DNA of 37,249 bases from Micromonospora sp. MH99 (GTDB taxonomy: Bacteria > Actinomycetota > Actinomycetes > Mycobacteriales > Micromonosporaceae): NCBI RefSeq assembly GCF_021442385.1, contig NZ_MUZA01000063.1, positions 1 through 37,249 of the forward strand, read 5' to 3'. The position numbers and the translations under genes are program-made. Below the pieces are notes generated by a model. It made no database searches. It was not told the origin of the DNA and saw only the letters and a program-made list of their open reading frames with translations. Below are positions 16,672-23,583 of the stretch, piece after piece (the stretch's first letter is position 1; each line of letters opens with the position of its first letter).

Positions 16672-17189
16672 CCGACCCGGTCATCCCGACGATCCGGCCG
16701 GTACGTCCCGAGGACGTGCCGGCCGTCGTCGCCATGGTGCACGAGCTGGCGGAGTACGAACGCGCTCCCGACCAGTGCCACCTCACCACCGAGCAGCTCA
16801 CCTCGGCGCTGTTCACGACCGCTCCGGCGCTCTTCGGCCACGTCGCGGTCGACGAGCGCGACCGGCCGATCGGCTTCGCCCTGTGGTTTCTCAACTTCTC
16901 CACCTGGGCCGGCGTGCACGGCATCTACCTGGAGGATCTCTACGTCTCGCCGGCCGCCCGGGGCACCGGCGCGGGCCGGCTGCTGCTCGCCACGCTTGCC
17001 GACATCTGCGTACGACGGGGTTACCGACGGCTGGAGTGGTGGATGATCGAGTGGAATCCGGCTGCCGGTTTCTACGCCTCGATCGGCGCCGAGCAGATGA
17101 GCGAGTGGGTCCCCTACCGGCTCAGCGGTGACGCGTTGCGCGACCTTGCCGCTCAGGCGGAGGCCGCCGACACGCGCCCGAACGACTGA
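16668..17189 (+). CDS. GNAT family N-acetyltransferase (diamine acetyltransferase-like)
   Basis: This 173-residue GNAT protein carries the acetyl-CoA-binding motif A, LEDLYVSPAARGTGAGRLLL (about residues 88-107), and the C-terminal GFYASIGAEQMSEW stretch seen in spermidine/diamine and thialysine acetyltransferases. The acceptor cannot be assigned from sequence. GTG 16668 overlaps the sodN stop by 4 nt, so it is translationally coupled to sodN. The functional link to Ni-SOD is unexplained; protection of an amine or polyamine under oxidative stress is only a guess. Confidence 0.88.
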   Translation: MTDPVIPTIRPVRPEDVPAVVAMVHELAEYERAPDQCHLTTEQLTSALFTTAPALFGHVAVDERDRPIGFALWFLNFSTWAGVHGIYLEDLYVSPAARGTGAGRLLLATLADICVRRGYRRLEWWMIEWNPAAGFYASIGAEQMSEWVPYRLSGDALRDLAAQAEAADTRPND

Positions 17190-17221
17190 CCGGGTAGAGT
17201 CCCCGACCGGGGGGATGAGGC

Positions 17222-17629
17222 GTGACTCAACTGACCGGCCAGCCAGCGACCGACGACGACGTGGTGCACCTCACGGTGCCCGCCGACGGCGGCTACCTCG
17301 GCGTGCTCCGCACCGCCACCGCCGGTCTCGCGGCCCGGTTGCAGTTCGCGCTCGACGAGATCGAGGATCTGCGGATCGCTGTCGACGAGGCGTGCGCCAT
17401 GCTGCTCGCCATCGCCACCCGCGACGCCGAGTTGGAGTGCCGGTTCTCGGTCACCAACGACGCGCTGACCGTCGAGGTGACCGTGCCGACCGTGCGCGGG
17501 GCGACGCTGCCCGCCGAGTCGTCCTTCGCCTGGAAGGTGCTCACCGCCCTGACCACGTCGGCGTCCGCCGGGGCCTCCGACGGCCGGGCGACGATCTCGT
17601 TGCTCACCCGCCGCTCCGGCGGCTACTGA
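17222..17629 (+). CDS. Anti-sigma-factor-like GHKL ATPase (RsbW/UsfX type)
   Basis: This 135-residue protein resembles actinobacterial RsbW-like anti-sigma regulators of the GHKL fold. The region DLRIAVDEACAMLLA (residues 49-63) corresponds to the N-box helix, but Met61 is where RsbW has the metal-binding Asn, and no glycine-rich ATP lid is visible, so ATP binding may be weak or lost. The ribosome-binding site GGGGATGAG lies just before GTG 17222. Relatives normally sit beside a SigB/SigF-family sigma gene; here the next gene is an unrelated membrane protein on the other strand, so the partner must be elsewhere. Confidence 0.78.
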   Translation: MTQLTGQPATDDDVVHLTVPADGGYLGVLRTATAGLAARLQFALDEIEDLRIAVDEACAMLLAIATRDAELECRFSVTNDALTVEVTVPTVRGATLPAESSFAWKVLTALTTSASAGASDGRATISLLTRRSGGY

Positions 17630-17701
17630 CCGACACGCCCCGCCGGCCCCGCCCGGCCGGGGCCGCGGGCGAACCCGTTGCCCTGCGCCCGTGCGGCGGG
17701 G

Positions 17702-18091
17702 TCACTCGAAGCCGAGGGCCTTCGTGGTGGGCGGGCTGACGAGCAGCCAGCCGACGCCCAGGCCGAGCGCCATCAGCGGTACGCCCAGCCAACCCAGCCC
17801 GGCCTGGATCATGAACCAGCCGATCGGCAGCAGCATGAGCTGAAGGACGATCGCGGGGGCCCGCGCGCCGGCCTGTCGGCGCAGCAGCGCGCGGCCCAGA
17901 GCCCAGAGCGCGACGGCCGCCCCGACGGCGAACGCGGTCACCAGCAACGCCGAGGCCAGGTCGGTGGTGGTGGCGGTGAGATCGGCCCAGACCAGCCAGA
18001 CCGCGATCAGCCCGACGGCGACCGCCTCCGCCCAGAGCAGCCGCACCGCCCAGCGGAGTGTGACGGGAACCGGGGCCGAGTCGATGGTCAC
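17702..18091 (-). CDS. Four-helix integral membrane protein
   Basis: This 129-residue protein has about four hydrophobic segments (residues ~18-38, 44-66, 78-97 and 99-118) and a short polar N-terminus (MTIDSAPVPVTLRWAVRLL). It has no recognised enzymatic motif; similar small membrane proteins of unknown function are common in actinobacteria. GTG 18091 is preferred over farther upstream starts because TATCGT on the minus strand (18099-18104) ends 7 nt before it, fitting a leaderless transcript. It starts 43 nt from the divergent lipid kinase gene, sharing its promoter region. Confidence 0.75.
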   Translation of the reverse strand: MTIDSAPVPVTLRWAVRLLWAEAVAVGLIAVWLVWADLTATTTDLASALLVTAFAVGAAVALWALGRALLRRQAGARAPAIVLQLMLLPIGWFMIQAGLGWLGVPLMALGLGVGWLLVSPPTTKALGFE

Positions 18092-18134
18092 GCGCGCCAC
18101 GATACCCGGGCTACCGAGAGGTACAGTGCCGCCC

Positions 18135-19085
18135 ATGCGGGCCGTCCTGGTGGTCAATCCGAAGGCCACCACCACCAGCGAACGCAGCCGGGACGTGCTT
18201 GTCCGGGCGCTGCGCAGCGAAGTCGACCTCAGTGTGCGCTACACCCGTCGCCGGGGGCACGCCATGGCGCTGGCCCGGGAGGCCGCCACCGAGGGGGTCG
18301 ACCTCGTCGTCACCCTGGGTGGCGACGGCACGGTGAACGAGGTGGTGAACGGCCTGATGTCGGCCGAACCGCCGGCCGGTGCCGAGGGCGCGTCGATGGC
18401 GGAGCGGCTGCCCGCGCTGGCCACCGTTCCGGGCGGTTCGACGAACGTGTTCGCCCGCGCGGTGGGCCTGCCCCGGGAATGGCCGGAGGCGACCAGCATG
18501 ATCCTCGAAGGGCTGCGCCTGGGCCGGCACCGCACGGTCGGGCTGGGCCGCGCTGATGACCGCTACTTCACCTTCTGCGCCGGGTTCGGCCTGGACGCCG
18601 CGGTGATCCACCGGGTGGAGCAGGCACGGCGCAAGGGGCGGGTCTCGACGCCGGGCCTCTACCTGCGCTCGATCATGAACCAGTACTTCTTCGCCTCGGA
18701 CCGACGGCATCCGGCGATCAGCCTGGAGCGACCGGGTGAGCCGCCGGAGGAGGAGCTGGCCACCGTCATCATCCAGAACACCGCTCCGTGGACGTACCTG
18801 GGCGACCGCGAGGTCAACCCGAACCCGGAGGCGTCGTTCGATCTCGGCCTCGACGTGCTGGCACTGCGTCAGCTCCGGGTGGCTAGCACAACACGGACAG
18901 TCACTCAGTTCCTGTCCCGGCGGCCGGATCCGAGCGGTCGTCAGGTGTTACGACTCCATGACACGGCGGAGTTCACCCTGCTCTCCAGCCGTCCGCAGGC
19001 GTTCCAGCTGGACGGCGACTATCTTGGCGAGCGGGAGAAAGTCAGATTCACATCCATTCCGGCCGCACTCAGAGTAATCTGCTAG
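18135..19085 (+). CDS. Diacylglycerol kinase family lipid kinase
   Basis: This 316-residue protein has the DAGK catalytic domain: VVNPKA (6-11), VTLGGDGTVNEVVNG (59-73) with the GGDGT nucleotide-binding loop, and VPGGSTNVFARAVGLP (98-113). The C-terminal beta-sandwich includes FCAGFGLDAAVI and QLDGDYLGE. It phosphorylates diacylglycerol or a related lipid with ATP at the membrane face. ATG 18135 is chosen because homologues start MRAxLVVNP and TACAGT (18122-18127) ends 7 nt upstream, suggesting a leaderless mRNA. Base use becomes less GC-rich near its 3' end, leading into the whiB promoter region. Confidence 0.92.
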   Translation: MRAVLVVNPKATTTSERSRDVLVRALRSEVDLSVRYTRRRGHAMALAREAATEGVDLVVTLGGDGTVNEVVNGLMSAEPPAGAEGASMAERLPALATVPGGSTNVFARAVGLPREWPEATSMILEGLRLGRHRTVGLGRADDRYFTFCAGFGLDAAVIHRVEQARRKGRVSTPGLYLRSIMNQYFFASDRRHPAISLERPGEPPEEELATVIIQNTAPWTYLGDREVNPNPEASFDLGLDVLALRQLRVASTTRTVTQFLSRRPDPSGRQVLRLHDTAEFTLLSSRPQAFQLDGDYLGEREKVRFTSIPAALRVIC

Positions 19086-19532
19086 GTCTCGGGTACTGCC
19101 CTTGGTCGACGCGGCGCCGCAACCGCACCGGCAGGCGCCGCCACACCGAGGGGCAGGTGCCGGAAATGTCAGCAATGTCACGCGGACTGTACTATATTGA
19201 TCCTCGGCTGTGGCACGGCGGGTAACCAGGAACGCACTGGAACCCGGACAAATGGGTTGTGGGCTTGCTCACCGCTTGGAGTTTTTCCGAGCGTCACCCT
19301 TGACATCACGAGCGTTCGTGAAAGTATTCACAAGCGAACTTGAGTTACCGGGACATTGCCTGGATATGCTCGTCAGGTTGAGCTGTTCCAGCAGGTCTCC
19401 GAGGCTAACCGCCTGCTCACGCACTGCCGAATGGTCAGACGCGAACGGTCACCATAGGCAATGCGGATGCATATAGGAAAAGCACTACCCGCAATAAATT
19501 GCCACCCATCCAGAATGAGGAGTGTTGCCGCC
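19086..19532 (+). promoter_or_regulatory. 447-bp regulatory region of whiB1 with Crp-like sites
   Basis: No gene is seen here; the stretch is less GC-rich than its surroundings. It contains CGTGA-AAGTAT-TCACA (19317-19332), 9 of 10 to the Crp consensus TGTGA-N6-TCACA, and TGTCA-GCAATG-TCACG (19167-19182), 8 of 10. TATATT (19193-19198) is a strong -10 candidate just after the weaker site. TCACGA-GCGT-TCGTGA (19306-19321) overlaps the stronger site, next to a TTGACA (19300-19305). In M. tuberculosis the whiB1 promoter is directly controlled by Crp (Rv3676). Confidence 0.6.
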
Positions 19533-19790
19533 ATGGACTGGCGTCACCATGCTGTCTGCCGCGACGAGGACCCGGAGCTGTTCTTCCCGATTGGGACGTC
19601 CGGACCGGCTCTCCTGCAGGTCGAGCAGGCCAAGGCCGTCTGCAGGCGCTGCTCCGTGACCGACCAGTGCCTGCAGTGGGCGCTCGAGTCCGGTCAGGAC
19701 GCTGGCGTCTGGGGCGGGATGAGCGAGGAGGAGCGGCGCGCTGTGAAGCGGCGCGGCGGCCTCCGGGTGCTGCGCGCTCACTCCGCCTGA
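19533..19790 (+). CDS. whiB1: WhiB-family iron-sulfur transcription factor (WhiB1/WblE type)
   Basis: This 85-residue protein has four cluster cysteines, Cys9, Cys37, Cys40 and Cys46 (C-x27-C-x2-C-x5-C), the GVWGG turn (about 64-68) and a basic C-terminal tail (KRRGGLRVLR) for DNA contact. MDWRHHAVCRDEDPELFFP is nearly identical to the WblE/WhiB1 N-terminus as remembered. WhiB1 holds a nitric-oxide-sensitive [4Fe-4S] cluster and binds the primary sigma factor; it is essential in mycobacteria. ATG 19533 has a GAGGAG site about 10 nt upstream. A 13-bp hairpin terminator follows. The long upstream region suggests complex control. Confidence 0.95.
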   Translation: MDWRHHAVCRDEDPELFFPIGTSGPALLQVEQAKAVCRRCSVTDQCLQWALESGQDAGVWGGMSEEERRAVKRRGGLRVLRAHSA

Positions 19791-19811
19791 TTCCCCCAAC
19801 GACACAGCTGC

Positions 19812-19841
19812 ACGCCCCGGCAGGTCCGCCTGCCGGGGCGT
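19812..19841 (+). terminator. Hairpin terminator after whiB1
   Basis: A perfect 13-bp stem (ACGCCCCGGCAGG, loop TCCG) begins 22 nt after the whiB1 stop. It lies between the convergent ends of whiB1 and the sirohydrochlorin chelatase gene and could serve both. Confidence 0.85.
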
Positions 19842-19877
19842 ACTGCTGTCCCGTGCCTGGCCACACCGGCTGAGCCG

Positions 19878-20681
19878 TCAACCTGTAGGTGCCAGCGCGC
19901 CCCGGTCGTCGACCCGGCGCAGCACCAGCTCGGCCAGCTCGGGCGCGTCCGTCAGTGGGGCCGCCACCGCCACCGCACCGGCCGCCCGTGCCGAATCGGC
20001 CACCGCGTCGTGGAACAGGCCCGGCGCGAGGAAGTACGCGGACACCGCCACCCGGCGCGCGCCAGCCGCCCGCAGGCGGGCCACTGCCACACCTGTCGCC
20101 GGTGGGGCCGCCGAGGCGTACGACACCCGGCAGGGCACCCCGAACTCGACGCCGAGCGCGTCCGCCACCCGGCCCACCGAACCGCGCGCCCGCGCGTCCC
20201 GGGTGCCCGCGGCGGCCAGCACCAGCGCGTCGAAGCGCCCCGGGCCAACCTCGCCGAGCCGCCGGCGCAGCCCCGCCAGCAGCGCCGGCGACACCGTTCC
20301 GTCCGCCGGGCCGAGCACGTCGGTGACCCGTACCGACAGTGGGGGCCCGGCCTGCGTCGCGGCGGCGACCGCCGCCGGAATGTCCACCCGGTGGTGGTAC
20401 GCGGCGGTCAGCAGCAGCGGCACGACAACCGCGCGCGGATGCCCCGCCTCGGCCAGCTCGCGCAGCACCTCGGTAGGTCCCGGCTCGGTGTGGTCCAGCC
20501 AGCTCGCCCACACCGACAGGCCGGGCCGGGCGGCCGACACCGCCCGGGCCAGCGCCCGGGTGGCCTCGGCCGCTCGTGGATCCCGGCTGCCGTGCGCGAC
20601 AAGCACCACCGGGACCGCCCCGCCGGCCGCGTCCGGGCCGGTCGGGGTCGTCGGTGACGGGGTCAGACGTGCAGCCCGCAC
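19878..20681 (-). CDS. Sirohydrochlorin chelatase (CbiX/SirB type)
   Basis: This 267-residue class II chelatase has two CbiX-like halves. The first carries VLVAHGSRDPRAAEA with His30 and TAAYHHRVDIP (His96/97), the expected metal and tetrapyrrole ligands. The second half has LAAAGTRDARAR and YFLAPGLFHD, where the AHGS His is replaced by Ala. It inserts Fe2+ into sirohydrochlorin to make siroheme, the cofactor of the sulfite reductase in the same operon. GTG 20681 lies inside the cysH 3' end (19-nt overlap), implying coupling. The start is the least certain part because the first ~22 residues are a variable Pro/Thr-rich stretch. Confidence 0.88.
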   Translation of the reverse strand: MRAARLTPSPTTPTGPDAAGGAVPVVLVAHGSRDPRAAEATRALARAVSAARPGLSVWASWLDHTEPGPTEVLRELAEAGHPRAVVVPLLLTAAYHHRVDIPAAVAAATQAGPPLSVRVTDVLGPADGTVSPALLAGLRRRLGEVGPGRFDALVLAAAGTRDARARGSVGRVADALGVEFGVPCRVSYASAAPPATGVAVARLRAAGARRVAVSAYFLAPGLFHDAVADSARAAGAVAVAAPLTDAPELAELVLRRVDDRGALAPTG

Positions 20682-21424
20682 TCGGTCTTCTCGAACATGG
20701 CCCACCGCCCGGCCCGCGGGTCCTCCCCGGCCTTCGTCCGCCGGGTGCACGGCCAGCAGCCGATCGAGCCGTAGCCCTGCTTGAACAGCTCGTTCACCGG
20801 AACGTTCCAGCGGGCGATGTAGGCGTCCACGTCCCCCTGCGACCACGCCGCGATCGGGTTGACCTTCACCTTGCCGCGCCGCGCGTCGAACGTCACCACA
20901 GGCGTGTTGGCCCGGGTCGGCGACTCGTCCCGGCGCAGACCGGCGGCCCAGGCGTCGTACCCGGACAGCGCCCGCTCCAGCGGCTCCACCTTGCGCAGCT
21001 GGCAGCAGTCGTCCGGCGACTTGTTGAACAGTCGCGGGCCGTACTGACCGTCCTGCTGCCCCACCGTGAGCCGGGGCCGGATCGACCGGACGTTCACCGG
21101 GAGCGTCCGGGCCACCTCGTCGCGGACCCGCAGCGTCTCCGGGAAGTGCAGACCGGTGTCGAGGAAGACCACGTCCACCCCCGGGGCGACCCGGGACACC
21201 AGGTGGGCCAGGACGGCGTCGGCCATCGAGCTGGTGACACAGAAGCGGTCACCGAAGGTCTGCGCAGCCCAGCGGGCGATCTCCAGGGCGGGGGCGCCCT
21301 CCAGGTCCCGGGCCGCCTGCTCGGCCAGCGTCCGCAGCTCGTCCGGGCTGCGCCCGGCCGGCTCGGTCGACGTCTGAGCGCCCGGACCGACCAGGCGCAG
21401 GCTCGCAGCGGAGACGAGGCTCAT
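20663..21424 (-). CDS. cysH: Adenylyl-sulfate (APS) reductase, 4Fe-4S type
   Basis: This 253-residue thioredoxin-dependent reductase makes sulfite from APS. It has the PP-loop-like fold start FCVTSSMADAVLAHL, DDCCQLRKVEPL (CC) and GCWPCTRRT (CxxC), which together ligate a [4Fe-4S] cluster, and the catalytic Cys in the C-terminal KTECGLH. The paired cysteine motifs mark it as the bacterial APS reductase rather than the E. coli PAPS type. ATG 21424 overlaps the stop of the zinc-ribbon gene (ATGA). No cysD, cysN or cysC genes are in the window, so APS must be made by a locus elsewhere. Confidence 0.95.
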   Translation of the reverse strand: MSLVSAASLRLVGPGAQTSTEPAGRSPDELRTLAEQAARDLEGAPALEIARWAAQTFGDRFCVTSSMADAVLAHLVSRVAPGVDVVFLDTGLHFPETLRVRDEVARTLPVNVRSIRPRLTVGQQDGQYGPRLFNKSPDDCCQLRKVEPLERALSGYDAWAAGLRRDESPTRANTPVVTFDARRGKVKVNPIAAWSQGDVDAYIARWNVPVNELFKQGYGSIGCWPCTRRTKAGEDPRAGRWAMFEKTECGLHV

Positions 21425-21582
21425 CGGGTCACCGCCCGGGAGAGCAGCCCGGTGAACTTCACCGCGAAGACCCGTGCGCAGGCGTGGCACTCCCAGGCGC
21501 CGTGCCCCGCCTCGTGCGGCCGCAGGTCCTCCTCGCCGCAGTAGGGGCAGTACAGGGGTGCCGCTCGGTTCTCGCTGCTCAT
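21421..21582 (-). CDS. Small zinc-ribbon protein in the sulfate-reduction operon
   Basis: This 53-residue protein has two CxxC knuckles, CPYC (12-15) and CHAC (32-35), that would bind one zinc, with GEEDLRPHEAGHGAWE between them. Both ends overlap neighbours by 4 nt (sirA stop/this start, this stop/cysH start), so it is made in fixed ratio with SirA and CysH. From memory, a small ORF at the same place occurs in Streptomyces (between sulfite reductase and cysH). Its function is unknown; a rubredoxin-like or chaperone role, or a protein-protein adaptor for electron transfer, are possibilities that sequence alone cannot separate. Confidence 0.85.
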   Translation of the reverse strand: MSSENRAAPLYCPYCGEEDLRPHEAGHGAWECHACARVFAVKFTGLLSRAVTR

Positions 21583-23291
21583 CGCAGTTCCTCCTCGTCG
21601 ACTCTGATCACCCAGTTGGCGAACGTCTCGCCCTCGCTCCGACCGGCCAGGTAGCGGCGGGCCAGCCGTTCCACGTACTCCGGAAGCTCGTCGGCGGTGG
21701 TCTTCAGGCCGCGCAGCTTGCGGCCGAAACCGGCCGTCTGCCCCTGGGCCATGCCCAAGCCGCCGCCCAGGTGCACCTGGAAGCCCTCCACCTGCCGGCC
21801 GTCCGGGCCGACCACCAGCTGACCCTTGAGGCCGATGTCCGCGACCTGCGTGCGGGCGCAGGCGTTCGGGCAGCCGTTGATGTGGATCGAGATGTCCGCG
21901 TCGAAGTCGCGCAGCCGCTGCTCCAGCCGGGCCACCAGCTCCTCGCCGCGGGCCTTCGTCTCGACGATGGCGAGCTTGCAGTACTCGATGCCGGTGCACG
22001 CCATCGTGCCGCGCCGCCAGGCCGACGGCCGGGCCTCCAGCCCGATCCCGCGCAGCGCGTCGACAAGCGACTCCGTCCGCTCCGACGGCACGTCGAGCAC
22101 GAGCAGCTTCTGGTACGGGGTGAGCCGCACCCGGTCGCTGCCGTGCGCCTCGGCCACGTCGGCCAGTTGGGCGAGCTGCCCACCGGAGACCCGCCCGACC
22201 ACCGGGGCGGCCCCCACGTAGTGCCGCCCGTCGGCCTGCTCGTGCACGCCGACGTGGTCGATCGGCTTCGCCGGCAGCTCCGGGGCGGGGCCGTCGAGCA
22301 GCGTACGGCCCAGGTACTCCTTCTCCAGGACCTCCCGGAACCGCTCCACGCCCCAGTCGGCCACCAGGAACTTCAGCCGGGCCCGGTTACGCAGCCGGCG
22401 GTAGCCGTAGTCGCGGAAGATCCCGACCACGCCGGCCCACACGTCGGGGATCTCGGCCAGCGGCACCCAGGCGCCGAGCCGCTGGGCCAGCATCGGGTTG
22501 GTGGAGAGCCCGCCACCGACCCAGAGGTCGAAGCCGGGGCCGTGCTCGGGGTGGTCGACGCCGAGGAGGGCGATGTCGTTCGACTCGTACGGGGTGTCGA
22601 CCAGCCAGGAGATGGATGTCTTGAACTTGCGGGGCAGGTTGGAGAACTGCTTGTCCCCCACGTACCGGGCGACGATCTCGTCGATCGCCGGAGTCGGGTC
22701 GACCAGCTCGTCGCGGGCCACACCGGCGACTGGGCTGCCCAGCACGATCCGTGGGCAGTCGCCGCAGGCCTCGGTCGTCTGCAGGCCTACCGACTCCAGC
22801 CGACGCCAGATCTCCGGCATGTCCTCGACGCGGATCCAGTGGTACTGGATGTTCTGCCGGTCGGTGATGTCGGCGGTGTCCCGGGCGAACTCCCGGGAGA
22901 TGTCCGCGACCACGCGCAGCTGAGCCAGGCTGAGCTGGCCGCCGTCGATGCGGACCCGGAGCATGAAGAACTCGTCCTCCAGCTCGTGCGGCTCCAGCAC
23001 TGCGGTGCGCCCGCCGTCGATGCCGGCCTTGCGCTGGGTGTAGAGGCCCCACCAGCGGAAACGGCCACGCAGATCCTGCGGGTCGATGGAGGCGAAGCCG
23101 CCGCGCGCGTAGATGTTCTCGATGCGCGCCCGGACGTTGAGCGGGTCGTCGTCCTTCTTGATCCGCTCGTTGGGATTGAGGGGCTCGCGGTGGCCGAGCG
23201 CCCACTGACCCTCACCCCGGGGCCGGCGTGGCGCCCGGGCCGGGCGGGTCGTCGGGTCCTCGGAACGGGGCGGGATGCTGCTGACCGCCAT
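21579..23291 (-). CDS. sirA: Ferredoxin-dependent assimilatory sulfite reductase
   Basis: The 570-residue siroheme/[4Fe-4S] enzyme reduces sulfite to sulfide with six electrons from ferredoxin. It has the duplicated ferrodoxin-like/siroheme domains and cluster ligands Cys432, Cys438 (CTGIEYC), Cys474 and Cys478 (NGCPNAC). Tyr84 (GLYTQRK) and Cys176 (TTEACGDC) are 92 residues apart, the same spacing as the covalently linked Tyr69-Cys161 pair of M. tuberculosis NirA/SirA. ATG 23291 has a GGAGGT site 7 nt upstream, which can be masked by an upstream complementary segment (see 23299-23370). It heads the overlapping operon with a zinc-ribbon gene, cysH and a chelatase. Confidence 0.95.
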   Translation of the reverse strand: MAVSSIPPRSEDPTTRPARAPRRPRGEGQWALGHREPLNPNERIKKDDDPLNVRARIENIYARGGFASIDPQDLRGRFRWWGLYTQRKAGIDGGRTAVLEPHELEDEFFMLRVRIDGGQLSLAQLRVVADISREFARDTADITDRQNIQYHWIRVEDMPEIWRRLESVGLQTTEACGDCPRIVLGSPVAGVARDELVDPTPAIDEIVARYVGDKQFSNLPRKFKTSISWLVDTPYESNDIALLGVDHPEHGPGFDLWVGGGLSTNPMLAQRLGAWVPLAEIPDVWAGVVGIFRDYGYRRLRNRARLKFLVADWGVERFREVLEKEYLGRTLLDGPAPELPAKPIDHVGVHEQADGRHYVGAAPVVGRVSGGQLAQLADVAEAHGSDRVRLTPYQKLLVLDVPSERTESLVDALRGIGLEARPSAWRRGTMACTGIEYCKLAIVETKARGEELVARLEQRLRDFDADISIHINGCPNACARTQVADIGLKGQLVVGPDGRQVEGFQVHLGGGLGMAQGQTAGFGRKLRGLKTTADELPEYVERLARRYLAGRSEGETFANWVIRVDEEELR

Positions 23292-23298
23292 CGCGGCG

Positions 23299-23370
23299 AC
23301 CTCCGTTGTCTGCTGTGCCTCGGGCTACGCGGGGCGCGACGGCCGGCCCGCGAGGCGGGCGGGACAACGG
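23299..23370 (-). promoter_or_regulatory. Candidate attenuator: stem masking the sirA ribosome-binding site
   Basis: On the minus strand CCGTTGTC (23363-23370) can pair with GACAACGG (23303-23310), whose GG is the first part of the sirA Shine-Dalgarno GGAGGT (23299-23304). The enclosed segment can form GCCCGC-CTC-GCGGGC. Upstream lies a short leader ORF (23424-23510) and a GGCGCG-CTC-CGCGCC hairpin. This layout fits leader-peptide-controlled translation of sirA. Confidence 0.55.
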
Positions 23371-23423
23371 TGTCTTCAGACAGCCGGCGCGGAGCGCGCC
23401 CGAGACGGATTGGTCGGGCGTCG

Positions 23424-23510
23424 TCAGTAGGCCGGACAGATCGCGCTGCGCACGCGGCCGTAATCGACGTGGCGACGAGCCACGAAGCGGCGGACGACTG
23501 CGGCGGTCAT
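23424..23510 (-). CDS. Putative cysteine-responsive leader peptide upstream of sirA
   Basis: This 28-residue ORF has ARRHVDYGRVRSAICPAY at its C-terminus. From memory this matches the actinobacterial 'putative leader peptide' pattern RHVDxxRVxSAxC found before cysteine and sulfur-assimilation genes. The single Cys codon lies four codons before the stop, a suitable place for ribosome stalling when Cys-tRNA is scarce. ATG 23510 is chosen; an in-frame ATG at 23519 is an alternative. TTGGCC and CAGCAT with 18-bp spacing, the latter ending 7 nt before ATG 23510, form a possible leaderless promoter with CCCCATGGGG (23529-23538) inside the spacer. The stop is 133 nt before the sirA start. Confidence 0.72.
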   Translation of the reverse strand: MTAAVVRRFVARRHVDYGRVRSAICPAY

Positions 23511-23583
23511 GGGGCCCATGCTGCCACACCCCATGGGGGCCGGCCAATGTCCGCGTGCTGGATCCCACATCACGGGCCGGAGG

